From: Paenibacillus taichungensis
GTDB lineage: Bacteria > Bacillota > Bacilli > Paenibacillales > Paenibacillaceae
DNA length: 64,000 bases
Direction of reading: 5' to 3'
Assembly: GCF_003287275.1 (NCBI RefSeq)
Contig: NZ_QEVW01000014.1
Coordinates: 124,001-188,000 of the forward strand
The notes under the pieces were generated by a model. The model saw only the letters and a program-made list of their open reading frames with translations. It was not told the origin of the DNA and did not search any database. The position numbers and the translations under genes are program-made. Shown here one piece after another: positions 8,049-17,859 of the stretch (the first letter of the stretch is position 1; every line of letters starts with the position of its first letter).

Positions 8049-9451
8049 GACATCCCCTCCGTTCCTTCAACACCAACCGGAACAGATGAGTAAGCACGGA
8101 TAAACCGTCCCACAGGTTCATCCGATAATCCTGTTTTTGAACTATATACTCGTGTGCCCCGGCAGAACACATCTGCAATGCTGCAGGAAAAAGTGCGTCC
8201 CACATAAGGACTCTGTTTATGTGTGTAGTGCAGATCATCCGTATTTAAGGTTGTACTCTTCTCCCAATCAATTAGTACCAGATCCGCGTCCTTGCCAATC
8301 GCGATCTCACCTTTACTCTCAAGCCCGAGCCTTCGGGCAGGTTGCAGAGCCAGGACTTTTCCGAGCAACGGAAGGGCTACACTTCGCTGAAGATGTCCTT
8401 CCTCCAACATGAGCAGCAGCGTGCTTTGCGCACCCGAGATGCCACCCCAGATTTCAAAGAAATTATCAGATTGTTTCATCGATGGCGGACAGGGTGAGTG
8501 GTCGGATGCAATAACATCAATTAGACCTGCTGCCAGCGCATCCCATAACCGATCTTGTTCAGCCTGACTCCGCAATGGCGGCGCACACTTGGCTACAGCT
8601 CCCAACCGGACAACTTCCTCATCTGTCAGAGTCAGGTAATGGGGACATGTTTCAGAAGTTACATCCAGCCCGCGCTGTTTTGCTTCTGCAATCAGATCAA
8701 GCGCTTCCCATGTACTGATATGAACAAAATGCAGCGCACATCCGGTTTGCTCCCCATGTTGCAGTGCTCGGGACACCGCCTTAACCTCTGCTTCTGCTGG
8801 GCGAGATTGTACGTAATCCATCGGGCCAATTCGTCCATCTGCAATACTCCTGGCCCCCAGTTCAGCAACCATCGTCTCGTCTTCGGCATGAAGCGCCAGC
8901 ACACGGTTTAGTTTTGCTATCTCATACATGCCATTCAAAAGTGTATCGTCATCCGCTCTGGCGAAGATGTCATCCCCTTCGCCGCCAGGTTCGGACATAA
9001 ATGCCTTGAATCCCGCCGCCCCCAGTTCAGCCAAAGGCGCAAGCTCGCCCTGATTGCCGGGAACAAGTCCTCCCCAGAACGCATAATCAACATAGGACTG
9101 ACCGTTGGCTGCTTTCATTTTCGACTCCCATGCCTCCGGTCTTATCGTTGGGGGGACACCATTAAGCGGCATATCAACGTACGTCGTAATTCCGCCAGCA
9201 GCCAGTGACGCTGATCCAGATCTGAATCCCTCCCAGCTCTCCAGTCCGGGTTCATTGAAGTGAACATGAATGTCCACCGCTCCCGGCATTACAGTAAGGC
9301 CATTTGCTTCTATGATTTCAGTATCTTCATCACCCACCAGCTGTGAGGATAAAGCCGATATTTTTTCACCAGTAATCCCTATATCCAGTTCTTCCACGCT
9401 ATCTCTCAATACAACCCGGGCCCCCCGGATGATCGTGTCTAATCTTGTCAT
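8045..9451 (-). CDS. allB: Allantoinase
   Basis: A 468-aa cyclic amidohydrolase (PucH in B. subtilis) opening the hydantoin ring of allantoin to give allantoate. The binuclear metal site is visible as H62/H64 (DIHVHFNEPG) and the lysine K149 (GAAGFKAF) that is normally carboxylated; later LHAED, HFVHIST and SDHSPC complete it. The DMPLN segment is typical of allantoinases rather than dihydroorotases. The open frame begins 26 codons earlier, but the ATG at 9451 has GGGAGGG at 8 nt and starts the usual small beta domain. The gap to pucM is 40 nt. Confidence 0.9.
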   Translation of the reverse strand: MTRLDTIIRGARVVLRDSVEELDIGITGEKISALSSQLVGDEDTEIIEANGLTVMPGAVDIHVHFNEPGLESWEGFRSGSASLAAGGITTYVDMPLNGVPPTIRPEAWESKMKAANGQSYVDYAFWGGLVPGNQGELAPLAELGAAGFKAFMSEPGGEGDDIFARADDDTLLNGMYEIAKLNRVLALHAEDETMVAELGARSIADGRIGPMDYVQSRPAEAEVKAVSRALQHGEQTGCALHFVHISTWEALDLIAEAKQRGLDVTSETCPHYLTLTDEEVVRLGAVAKCAPPLRSQAEQDRLWDALAAGLIDVIASDHSPCPPSMKQSDNFFEIWGGISGAQSTLLLMLEEGHLQRSVALPLLGKVLALQPARRLGLESKGEIAIGKDADLVLIDWEKSTTLNTDDLHYTHKQSPYVGRTFSCSIADVFCRGTRVYSSKTGLSDEPVGRFIRAYSSVPVGVEGTEGMS

Positions 9452-9491
9452 ATGGATGACCCTCCCTTGATCAGAACCGGATTCGTATATT

Positions 9492-9872
9492 TCAGCTTCC
9501 CCGGTATGTACTGTAACCTCCTGGCGCAATCAACAAAGGAATGTGGTAGTGACTTGCATCATCGGAAACGGCAAACCGAATCGGTACAACCGTCCATAAT
9601 ACCTGCCCTAATTCTTCAAATGGTCGCTGTGCATAATAACCCTCAACGTTGAACTGAAGCTCGTAGACCGCTTGCTCAAGCTTCCCACCTTCAAGCAACG
9701 GTGCATCCAGACGCCCATCGGCATTGGTCAACGATTCAGCAACTTTCATTTTGTTTTCCTTTTCGCCATCCCTATGCAATATAAAAAGTTCAATCCGCAC
9801 ACCTGCGGCCGGAACACCCTTGGAAGTATCCAGCACATGCGTGGTAATCCGTCCTCCAGCCACCGGCATCAT
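9492..9872 (-). CDS. pucM: 5-hydroxyisourate hydrolase (transthyretin-like)
   Basis: A 126-aa transthyretin-like protein hydrolysing 5-hydroxyisourate to OHCU. The N-terminal ITTHVLDTSKGVPA segment, HYHIPLL and the C-terminal tetrapeptide YRGS are the HIUase hallmarks. Two adjacent ATG codons (9872, 9869) overlap the pucL stop; the second has better spacing from AGGGAGG. It works between the uricase and decarboxylase halves of PucL. Confidence 0.93.
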   Translation of the reverse strand: MMPVAGGRITTHVLDTSKGVPAAGVRIELFILHRDGEKENKMKVAESLTNADGRLDAPLLEGGKLEQAVYELQFNVEGYYAQRPFEELGQVLWTVVPIRFAVSDDASHYHIPLLIAPGGYSTYRGS

Positions 9873-11374
9873 GCCTCCCTTTCTTTTTTCGAGCCCGAAT
9901 TGTCAACCTCTAGATCATCTCTTGTCATTGAAAAGCCCTGAAATCCATAAGGAGGTCTGGCCTCGGTAAATACTTTGCCTTCTCCTTCTTTTACTTCCTC
10001 CAGCACCGTTTCCCATGTCCGATTGTTGGATTCAAATGAAACCTCACTGAGCTGTCCAAATCTCCGCAAGAGCCTTAGTCCAATCTGATAAATCAGATGC
10101 TGAATGGATGCCGAACGCCACGCATGGAATACGGCAGCAGCTACATCTCGTACTTGCTCCGCCGCTACATAACGTCCGAGCTGATCGTCCATGCCATCTC
10201 TCGGGTCCTCGTAACGCCAATTGATATTCAGGAAAATGAAGAGCGGACGGTCCCATGTCTCGGGTAAGGTGGTGTACTCATCTTTGACGAAACCGGCAAA
10301 TTCACTGCCTTTTACCTTAATAAGTCTGATATCTGCAACACCACTGAAATGATTGCTCAGCTCGACCTGATTTCCTTTTCGCTGCGCTTCAATTGCTGCC
10401 GTCGCGCGATCATTCTGGGAATAACGGAATACCAGCTCGCTTGCACGAAGGCTTCCTTCTTTGCGAACAGGCACATCTTCAAAAGGAATCTGATCTGCCG
10501 TCATTTGCACTTTGATCATCTGTGGATATGTCTCCAGAAAACGTCGGCTGACGTAAGCGAGAAAACCTTCCACCGTAGCTCCGTAGTAATCCGCAGCATG
10601 TTTCAGGATGAAATTCTTCATTGAATTCGTTGCAACGACGCGAGAATTATCTCCTTCGATAAAAGAAGGCAGAAATTCGTCGCCTTGCACGGCTACTTTA
10701 ATGTTTAATCCGAACAGGATATTATTGCGTCCAGTAAATGGAGATTCCGGTATGGCCTGAATACCCGTCAACGGTTTGGCGTATGAACGGTACATCCATA
10801 CATCCCCTTTGCCGTAATACATGGTCCGCTGCTTTACTTCGGATGGCTTTAATTCAAATTCATGTTTATGACCAATCTGTAGCAGCCACTGCTCCAATCG
10901 AATGGAAGCAATCTTGAACACTTCCTTCAGGGCGGTCTGAAATTCTTCCTCTCTTCCTCTCTGATTGCGGTTCCGCATGGACTCCAGGATGGACTGAGCT
11001 GTGTGACCTTTCACGGCCAATATAAAAGGAAAGCCGAATTGGCTTGTATATTCTTTATTTAATTTACTAAGCTCGTTATATTGCTCCACCGAAAGTGAAT
11101 TCAGCCCTGCACCAGCCTGTTCCTGAACGGAATTGCTGCTCATGCTGATTCGCGCACCGAGATCCGGGTGATTGCAAAGCAGTTGCAACTTCACCTTTTC
11201 ATTGGATGTCTGAACCACGTTCTTCATCACGTTCATCATGTGTTCAAAAGAGTCGAATGGCCGCGAAGGCCAAGAACGCTCCGCCACCCAAGGTGATTCT
11301 TCGAATAGTCCGCCAAACGTATGCACGAACTGGGTTATAGACCAGTTGTTAACGAGTTTAATGAAGTCGCCCAT
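9869..11374 (-). CDS. pucL: Bifunctional OHCU decarboxylase / urate oxidase
   Basis: A 501-aa fusion as in B. subtilis PucL. The N-terminal ~165 residues are OHCU decarboxylase (FEESPWVAE, CNHPDLG with H69, FGFPFILAVKGH). The remainder is cofactor-free uricase (YYGKGDVWMYRSY, FILKHAADYYG, FRYSQNDRATA). It therefore catalyses the first and third steps of urate to allantoin, with PucM between. The start at 11374 has GGAGG at 7 nt; the frame is open 23 codons further but without a binding site. First gene of the catabolic operon. Confidence 0.93.
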   Translation of the reverse strand: MGDFIKLVNNWSITQFVHTFGGLFEESPWVAERSWPSRPFDSFEHMMNVMKNVVQTSNEKVKLQLLCNHPDLGARISMSSNSVQEQAGAGLNSLSVEQYNELSKLNKEYTSQFGFPFILAVKGHTAQSILESMRNRNQRGREEEFQTALKEVFKIASIRLEQWLLQIGHKHEFELKPSEVKQRTMYYGKGDVWMYRSYAKPLTGIQAIPESPFTGRNNILFGLNIKVAVQGDEFLPSFIEGDNSRVVATNSMKNFILKHAADYYGATVEGFLAYVSRRFLETYPQMIKVQMTADQIPFEDVPVRKEGSLRASELVFRYSQNDRATAAIEAQRKGNQVELSNHFSGVADIRLIKVKGSEFAGFVKDEYTTLPETWDRPLFIFLNINWRYEDPRDGMDDQLGRYVAAEQVRDVAAAVFHAWRSASIQHLIYQIGLRLLRRFGQLSEVSFESNNRTWETVLEEVKEGEGKVFTEARPPYGFQGFSMTRDDLEVDNSGSKKEREA

Positions 11375-11466
11375 GTTAGAACCTCCGGTCTTCTGTGGAT
11401 TGTTGTTCTTCATTTTAGTTGTCTCTTCGTACAGCGACAACAATATTTACGCAATTTTGTAATATA

Positions 11467-11519
11467 ACATAACATCAGTTATGTGATTTGTTAGTAGTGC
11501 ACGGGATTTGGTTGTTCAA
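11467..11519 (-). promoter_or_regulatory. Candidate promoter and dyad operator of the urate degradation operon
   Basis: On the minus strand TTGAAC (11519-11514), 17 nt, TACTAA (11496-11491) form a plausible sigma-A promoter. Just downstream, around the expected transcription start, is a perfect dyad: ACATAAC, 4 nt, GTTATGT (11467-11484). The position is typical for a repressor or roadblock site. The binding protein is unknown. Confidence 0.4.
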
Positions 11520-11535
11520 ATGTAATGAAAAGCGC

Positions 11536-11571
11536 AAAAAAACCGCACTTCCTCAAGGGAAGTACGGTTTT
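11536..11571 (-). terminator. Terminator after pucR (usable on both strands)
   Basis: ACCGCACTTCC pairs with GGGAAGTACGGT around a short loop. On the minus strand a run of seven T follows, ending the pucR transcript about 100 nt after its stop and before the pucL promoter. Confidence 0.8.
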
Positions 11572-11668
11572 ATCTGACATGCCTGCTTCATTGTTATGCT
11601 GCACAAACCTTGTTAGGGATAATGATTATGATCATAACTGGATATGAGTATTAAGGTTTGTCGACCGA

Positions 11669-13291
11669 TTAATGATGCTGCGAATGAGGTCTTGCCGAGG
11701 TTTTATCCCGCACAAACTTGCGGAAGGTGAACACCAGCTTTAATTTCAAAAGATCATTCGTCTTCTTAAAGTCCATTTGCAGCAAACTTCCGACCTTCTC
11801 CATCCGATAGGTAACAGTGTTTCGATGCACAAACAGCTGCTTGGCAGCTTCGTTAATGAGTCCATCATTCTCGATAAATGATTCCAATGTATTCATCAGC
11901 ACCTGATTGGGATCACCATCCCTAGCCAATAAGGGCTCAAGTACTTTATTGCAGTAATTCTCCATGATGTTATCCGGAACATGTTGGAACACATAGGCGA
12001 ATTCCAGCATCTCAAACTGGAGAGCCCGATCCTTCATACCAAATCGGCGAGCCAGTTGACGCGTATCTAGACATTCCTGATAGGCCTCGCGCAGCGACTT
12101 CGGTTCATGCTTCATTTTGCTGATCCAGAACCGTGGTGCAGATGCTCCCTTAGCTTCCTGTGCTGCAAGAACATCACTGAACCGATTTAGCAGGAATGCT
12201 GATAATTCTTCTCCATAATCCCGCCCTGTTGGACAGGTATAGATGGATAATATGCCATCTTCGATCTGAAAATGCTGCGAGGCCGTGAATTGCATCAGTG
12301 GATTGTACTGCAACTCGCGATGGATCTGCTTCAGCAGCTTCCCTTCTGCAAAAACAGATGGCTCCAGCGTGATCAACACACATTGATAAGTCCCCTGGAA
12401 CAAATGAACGCCTTTATTCTCGCTAAGTTTGGTGAGTTCATCTACCGTCATTTTGTTATCTAGATATTGGGTTAACAGCGTGCGCATCTCATCCTGAACC
12501 GTGGGGTTAATGTGTTCTCGATAGGTCATATCCATATAGAAGGCCAGGACATCCGCGGCCTGCTGAAACAATTCTTCTTCAGCTCTAAGTGACAGCGCCG
12601 AGTCTGTAAAGACGAGTAAAAATCCGTATTCTTCATCATTCTGCTTGATAGGTACCCGGTGGCAACTTCCCTGATTCCATTTCACACGGTGCATGACGGA
12701 TTTCCAGGGCCAACCCTGTACTACTGCATCTCCTGAAATGCCTTCACTTCCATACAGCACATGGCCGCGGGAGCCAATAACCGCAAGTGGATAATTTAAC
12801 ACGGTAGCAAGTTCGGCAAATACATTCCGATGCTGTTGCTGCTGCAATGCAAACTGCATCAATTTTTTCTGTTTTTGAACCACCTCGTGCAGTAAACGAT
12901 TGCTGCGTTCATGTTCAGCCTTGAATAACGCATTCATTTGATCCGAAAATGTAAACTGGAACGGCAGTTCCAGCAGCGGCAACCGCAGTCGATCTGCTTC
13001 TTCGATAATTCCTTGCGGAATGGCCTGCCAGAAGCGGCCCAATTTAATGCCTAATCCGGCACAACCACGTTCGTTCAGACGGCGCATCAAACGAAGTGCA
13101 TCGGTCTCGTTGTCTTTCATAATAAATGCGGTTGTGAACAGCAGTTCTCCGGATTTGATCCAATCCGCTATATCTGGAGCGTCCATGACGTTAACGGATT
13201 TCATCATCCGCGAAGTCCCTTCCCCACCTGCAACCAGTCTGGCCTCAGACAACGGGTACACCTGTAAAGCTTCTTTAACCGTAAGCTGCAT
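11669..13291 (-). CDS. pucR: PucR-family transcriptional regulator of purine catabolism
   Basis: A 540-aa regulator. The N-terminal PucR domain (LTVKEALQVYPLSEARLVAG, GELLFTTAF, LGIKLGRFW) senses purine catabolites in B. subtilis, where PucR controls the puc genes. The middle is GAF/GGDEF-like. The C-terminal PucR helix-turn-helix reads LFVHRNTVTYRMEKV within the last 50 residues. The ATG at 13291 has GGGAGG at 8 nt; ATG 13297 is too close to it. The gene sits directly upstream of pucL in the same direction with a terminator between, so it is a separate transcript. It may act as activator or repressor. Confidence 0.87.
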   Translation of the reverse strand: MQLTVKEALQVYPLSEARLVAGGEGTSRMMKSVNVMDAPDIADWIKSGELLFTTAFIMKDNETDALRLMRRLNERGCAGLGIKLGRFWQAIPQGIIEEADRLRLPLLELPFQFTFSDQMNALFKAEHERSNRLLHEVVQKQKKLMQFALQQQQHRNVFAELATVLNYPLAVIGSRGHVLYGSEGISGDAVVQGWPWKSVMHRVKWNQGSCHRVPIKQNDEEYGFLLVFTDSALSLRAEEELFQQAADVLAFYMDMTYREHINPTVQDEMRTLLTQYLDNKMTVDELTKLSENKGVHLFQGTYQCVLITLEPSVFAEGKLLKQIHRELQYNPLMQFTASQHFQIEDGILSIYTCPTGRDYGEELSAFLLNRFSDVLAAQEAKGASAPRFWISKMKHEPKSLREAYQECLDTRQLARRFGMKDRALQFEMLEFAYVFQHVPDNIMENYCNKVLEPLLARDGDPNQVLMNTLESFIENDGLINEAAKQLFVHRNTVTYRMEKVGSLLQMDFKKTNDLLKLKLVFTFRKFVRDKTSARPHSQHH

Positions 13292-13447
13292 GGACATTAC
13301 CTCCCATATATATAACGCGTAAAGCAGTTTATATCCTTTATCCGGATCTAAGAAAAGGTGTAACACTTGATTTTAACCATTTTATTGAAATAAACCTTGA
13401 ATGTTGTTAAGTATTATAACATCATTTTCTTTTGAATAGCTTACATG

Positions 13448-13515
13448 AAAAAAAATAAAACCCATGACACAATTGCAGCAATCGTTGCGCAACTGGCATA
13501 GGTTTTATTTTTCGA
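13448..13515 (-). terminator. Terminator after the hybrid histidine kinase
   Basis: Long imperfect hairpin: AAATAAAACC pairs with GGTTTTATTT across a 40-nt inner region that itself pairs partly. On the minus strand it ends TTTTATTTTTTTT. Confidence 0.6.
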
Positions 13516-13547
13516 GTTGATACATGTTGAATTACAAACGGAAAGGA

Positions 13548-16292
13548 TCAGATTCCCAATGTTTCGTGACTCAGCCACAATTTCATCCGGGACAGTACCT
13601 CTTTCATATTGAGCGGTTTGCTAATATAATCTGAGGCTCCTGCCGCTATACATTTATCACGATCTTCTTTCATGGCTTTGGCAGTCAAAGCAATAATAGG
13701 GAGCTGCTTGAGATTTAATCTCTCACGGATTTGGCGAGTGGTTTCATACCCATCCAACTCTGGCATCATGATATCCATCAAGATAATATCCGGATTCGCT
13801 TCTCCGCTCTCTAACATCTCCAGACACTCGTAGCCATTCTGAGCTGTAATCACCTTCATGTCATACTGTTCAAGGGCATTGGCCAAGGCATATACATTTC
13901 GAATATCATCATCGACAACAAGAACCTGGCGGCCATTCAATAATGATTCTTCAAGTGGAGTCAGAAACATCTCGACCTTTGTTGAATTCTCACCTGAAGC
14001 TTTGTTGGTTTCAGGAGCAGTCACGGCAACCTCGTTCAAGAACAATCTGGAGTTTTGCACAACCTCAGGCTCTTCCCTTCTAAGCGGGAGGAATAGGGTA
14101 AAGACACTTCCTTGTCCTTCACGACTTGTTGCCGAGATTGATCCTCCCAACAGATTGGCAAGGGATTGAGAGATCGACAGTCCCAGTCCGGTTCCCCCGT
14201 ATTTTCGAGCTGTGGCCCCATCTGCCTGTTTGAAAGCATCAAAGATCTGCAGCAGTTTGTTGTCCGCAATGCCAATCCCGGTATCACTAACCGAGAAGGC
14301 TATAACATCGGTCTCTGCTCCGTTCGCTTCAGGATTGGACAGACTCACTCTGGAGATGGTTAAGGCTACTTCCCCTTCATTGGTAAACTTAAATGCATTG
14401 GAGAGCAAATTCCGTAAAATCTGGTGTAACCGCATCTCGTCGGAAACAATCGTTTCCGGCAGAGGACTTTGAAGCTGAATCCGGAAATCAATTCCTTTTT
14501 GCTCCGCCGTTTTCAGGAAATATTGATTCATCGCTTCCGGTAGGGTTCCAAGATAGACATCATCCAAATCCACTTCCATCTCCCCTGCCTCCACTTTGGA
14601 AAGGTCGAGAATGTCGTTAATCAGGTTCAAGAGGTCCTTACCTGATGCATGGATCACCGAAGCATATTTCTGTTCCTCACTATTTAAGTGCTGATGTTTG
14701 TTTTCAGTCAAAATCTCGGACAGAATCAGCATGCTGTTCAGCGGGGTACGCAGTTCATGCGACATATTCGCCAGGAACTCAGACTTATAACCAGAGCTTG
14801 TCCGTAACTGATCGGCTACTTCTGCAAGTTCGCTAGCAGATGTCTCAGCCGCATTTTTCTGCATTTCCAGCCGCTCGTTCAACATGTGCAGTTCCTCTGT
14901 CTGCATATGTAATTCTTCCGTCTGGGACACCATCTCTTCGGTCTGTGCCTGCAGTTTCTCCGATTGTGTCTGTAATTCTTCATTCAACACCTGTGATTCA
15001 TCATACAAATGCTGTAATTCCATGCGTGTTACGGTGGAATGAAGCGAGACACCGAAGATTTCTATGAGCTCGGTTAACAGCTTTGTTTCCTTTGGTTCGA
15101 TCTGCTTCATGGAAGCCAGTTCGATTACAGCTATTGTTTTACCTTCAAATACCACCGGAGCTACCGTGAGTGATGCAGCTGACGCATCACCAAGTCCCGA
15201 TGAGATGCGAATATAATTTTGAGGCAAGTCGTTCATCTGCAAAACTCGCTTCTCAATCGCGCTCTGACCGACTAATCCCTCACCCGGTGCAACGGATACT
15301 TTACCGAGGGAACGCTCTTTCTCTCCATCTGCTGCATACGCAGCTACACGAATCAGACGATTCTCTTTCATCGCATATAAAACGCCATAAGGGGCTTCCA
15401 GCAGGATCGCGACTTGGTTTAGGAACAACCGTGACAGTCCCTCCAAACTTGTAGGGTTCTGCAGGAGTGTAGCTATGCTGGCAACCCGATCCTTAAGTCG
15501 ATTCTGTTCCTGTACCGTGTCCAGCAATAAGTTCGTCTCTTTACCTAAATCACCGACCTCATCTTGTGTACGGACAATAATACGCTGTGTGAGATTGCCG
15601 CCTTGAGATATGTCGCTGATGGTATGTTTGACTTCACGAAGAGTTTTGACGATATTGCCCGAAATGACTAGCGCTGCGGCTACAGATAGTCCGGCAACGG
15701 CAGCCCAAAGGGTATACATAATAGTAAGCAATGTGGAGCTTCGTACTGCGAGCTCGGTCACCCGGCTTTCCGTCAGTCGCAACTCTGTATTACGGAAGTT
15801 CTCGAACTCGGATCTTAACAGATCAATTTCACTTTTCCCTGGATCGGCATGGAAAAATTCAATGACTTTCTCCTGATCTCCTTGTCTCTTTAGGGCCACC
15901 GAGGCTGAACCGGCAACATCAATCCAGCGGACAATATGAGTTTTGATGGTTTCCAGAGTCATCTGCTGGGATGGGTTATCACTAACAAGCTCATACAGTT
16001 CGGCATAATTGGAGTTCCACTGGGTAAGCGCTTGATTGTATGGCTCCAAATAACTTTCTTCCCCGGTGATCATGAATCCCCGCTGTCCTGTTTCCATATT
16101 CAGAACATTTTTCTCAATTGCATTGGTCAGGTTATGCACTTCCAGGTCGTGGTGGCTTATAAAATCGATTTCCTTCTGCGATGCATCAATTTGGGCAGAT
16201 AACACCAGCAAAACGGCACCAAATAACAACACAACCATTAGATAGCCCAATAAAATTTTGGAGCGTATCGTGAATCTTCTCTTTTTCGACAA
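13548..16292 (-). CDS. Membrane-bound hybrid sensor histidine kinase (CHASE3-HAMP-GAF-HisKA-HATPase-REC)
   Basis: A 914-aa hybrid kinase. In order: TM helix (~15-32), extracellular CHASE3-like domain with METGQRGFMITGEE near 66-79, second TM helix (~188-212), HAMP, GAF (~265-400), a glutamine/glutamate-rich coiled coil (~425-490) with repeated QTEEL units, HisKA with H512 in NMSHELRTP, HATPase (GTGLGLSIS), and a C-terminal receiver with phospho-acceptor D840 in ILMDIMMPELDG. The start is TTG 16292: GGAGG lies 8 nt before it, and the 9 upstream codons have no site. No separate response regulator or Hpt protein is adjacent, so its output is unknown. Confidence 0.88.
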   Translation of the reverse strand: MSKKRRFTIRSKILLGYLMVVLLFGAVLLVLSAQIDASQKEIDFISHHDLEVHNLTNAIEKNVLNMETGQRGFMITGEESYLEPYNQALTQWNSNYAELYELVSDNPSQQMTLETIKTHIVRWIDVAGSASVALKRQGDQEKVIEFFHADPGKSEIDLLRSEFENFRNTELRLTESRVTELAVRSSTLLTIMYTLWAAVAGLSVAAALVISGNIVKTLREVKHTISDISQGGNLTQRIIVRTQDEVGDLGKETNLLLDTVQEQNRLKDRVASIATLLQNPTSLEGLSRLFLNQVAILLEAPYGVLYAMKENRLIRVAAYAADGEKERSLGKVSVAPGEGLVGQSAIEKRVLQMNDLPQNYIRISSGLGDASAASLTVAPVVFEGKTIAVIELASMKQIEPKETKLLTELIEIFGVSLHSTVTRMELQHLYDESQVLNEELQTQSEKLQAQTEEMVSQTEELHMQTEELHMLNERLEMQKNAAETSASELAEVADQLRTSSGYKSEFLANMSHELRTPLNSMLILSEILTENKHQHLNSEEQKYASVIHASGKDLLNLINDILDLSKVEAGEMEVDLDDVYLGTLPEAMNQYFLKTAEQKGIDFRIQLQSPLPETIVSDEMRLHQILRNLLSNAFKFTNEGEVALTISRVSLSNPEANGAETDVIAFSVSDTGIGIADNKLLQIFDAFKQADGATARKYGGTGLGLSISQSLANLLGGSISATSREGQGSVFTLFLPLRREEPEVVQNSRLFLNEVAVTAPETNKASGENSTKVEMFLTPLEESLLNGRQVLVVDDDIRNVYALANALEQYDMKVITAQNGYECLEMLESGEANPDIILMDIMMPELDGYETTRQIRERLNLKQLPIIALTAKAMKEDRDKCIAAGASDYISKPLNMKEVLSRMKLWLSHETLGI

Positions 16293-16406
16293 CGCAGAAA
16301 CCTCCAATGAAATAAACAATTCCGATCAATAAAAAAAACAGTCGCATATGTAGTTTATATGTATACGTATATACTGACAAGCATTAGTTCAAAGACCTCA
16401 TGAGCT

Positions 16407-16439
16407 AAAAAGCGACCTGCGTATGCAGGTCGCTTTTTT
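16407..16439 (-). terminator. Terminator after fumC (usable on both strands)
   Basis: Perfect 10-bp stem AGCGACCTGC/GCAGGTCGCT flanked by A and T runs, 32 nt after the fumC stop. Confidence 0.88.
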
Positions 16440-16470
16440 ATTGGAATGAAGTTCGCATGATAATGACTGA

Positions 16471-17859
16471 TTAGGCTTTGGGTGCAATCATTTTCGCTGG
16501 ATCAACATACTGATCGAATTGCTCTTCCGTAAGCAGACCGGTCTGCAATGTTGCTTCTTTCAGAGACAGTCCTTCCTTATGCGCGAGCTTGGCAATTTTG
16601 GCTGCATTCTCATAACCGATATGGGGATTAAGAGCAGTAACCAACATAAGCGAGTTATTCAAATTGTGTTCAATCTGACCGAGGTTCGGCTCAATGCCCA
16701 CCGCACATTTATCATTGAATGCAACGATGGAGTCCGCAAGAAGCTGAACAGATTGCAGGAAGTTGTAGATAATAACCGGTTTGAACACATTCAACTCGAA
16801 GTTACCCTGACTTGCCGCGAAGCCAATCGCCGCATCGTTCCCCATTACTTGCGTAACCACCATGGTCATCGCCTCGCTCTGGGTTGGATTCACTTTACCC
16901 GGCATAATGGAACTGCCCGGTTCGTTCTCCGGAATACGAATCTCTCCCAGACCACTGCGTGGGCCACTAGCCAGCCAGCGAACATCATTGGCAATTTTCA
17001 TCAAGTCAGCTGCAAGCGCTTTAACTGCACCGTGAGCATAGACCACTTCATCATGACTTGTAAGTGCGTGGAATTTGTTAGGTGCAGATACGAAATCCTT
17101 GCCTGTATGCTTGCCAATTTCCTTGGCAGTATAATCACCAAAGTCAGGATGTGCATTAATTCCGGTTCCCACAGCTGTACCACCAATTGCGAGTTCTTTC
17201 ATATAATTCACACTATCACGGATCATACGTTCACTCTTATCGAGCATCGCTTCCCAGCCGCTGATTTCCTGACCGAGTGTAATTGGCGTTGCATCCTGAA
17301 GATGAGTACGTCCAATTTTGATAATATCTTTGAAATTTTCCGATTTGTCTGCAAAAGTGGATTTCAGCACCGCGATTGCCGGCAAGAGTTGATCTTCAAC
17401 AGCAAGTACTCCTGCAACATGCAGAGCCGTTGGGAATGTATCATTGGAGCTTTGGGACATGTTTACATCATCATTCGGATGCAGACGTTCTTCCTTGCCC
17501 TTTTGTTCCAGCAGCTGGTTACCCAGATTGGCAATGACCTCGTTTACATTCATGTTGGACTGTGTTCCGCTACCCGTCTGCCATACCACGAGCGGGAAAT
17601 GATCATCAATGCGACCTGCAATAATTTCATCTGCGGCATAAGCAATTGCATCGGCTTTGGCAGCGGACAATTTACCTAATTTATGGTTACTGGCAGCAGC
17701 GCTTTTTTTCAAAATGGCAAGAGCACGTACAACTTCCATCGGCATATGCTCGCGACCAATCGGAAAATTCTCCTTGCTGCGCTGCGTTTGAGCTCCCCAC
17801 AGCCTGTCGGCTGGTACTTTCATTTCACCTAACGTATCTCTCTCAATGCGGTATTCCAC
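16471..17859 (-). CDS. fumC: Fumarate hydratase class II
   Basis: A 462-aa homotetrameric, iron-independent fumarase interconverting fumarate and malate in the TCA cycle. Typical blocks are [27 protein letters not shown] and the superfamily signature [11 protein letters not shown] (315-325), which holds the catalytic serine. The start is GTG 17859, with AGGAGG 8 nt upstream. The open frame continues 97 codons further upstream through the leader, but that part has no binding site and no resemblance to the family. Monocistronic with its own promoter and terminator. Confidence 0.93.
   Translation of the reverse strand: MEYRIERDTLGEMKVPADRLWGAQTQRSKENFPIGREHMPMEVVRALAILKKSAAASNHKLGKLSAAKADAIAYAADEIIAGRIDDHFPLVVWQTGSGTQSNMNVNEVIANLGNQLLEQKGKEERLHPNDDVNMSQSSNDTFPTALHVAGVLAVEDQLLPAIAVLKSTFADKSENFKDIIKIGRTHLQDATPITLGQEISGWEAMLDKSERMIRDSVNYMKELAIGGTAVGTGINAHPDFGDYTAKEIGKHTGKDFVSAPNKFHALTSHDEVVYAHGAVKALAADLMKIANDVRWLASGPRSGLGEIRIPENEPGSSIMPGKVNPTQSEAMTMVVTQVMGNDAAIGFAASQGNFELNVFKPVIIYNFLQSVQLLADSIVAFNDKCAVGIEPNLGQIEHNLNNSLMLVTALNPHIGYENAAKIAKLAHKEGLSLKEATLQTGLLTEEQFDQYVDPAKMIAPKA

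Noticed and set aside
16519-17679. 386-aa open frame on the plus strand opposite fumC
   Set aside because: It lies wholly antisense to a clear fumarase, has no ribosome binding site and no family resemblance.
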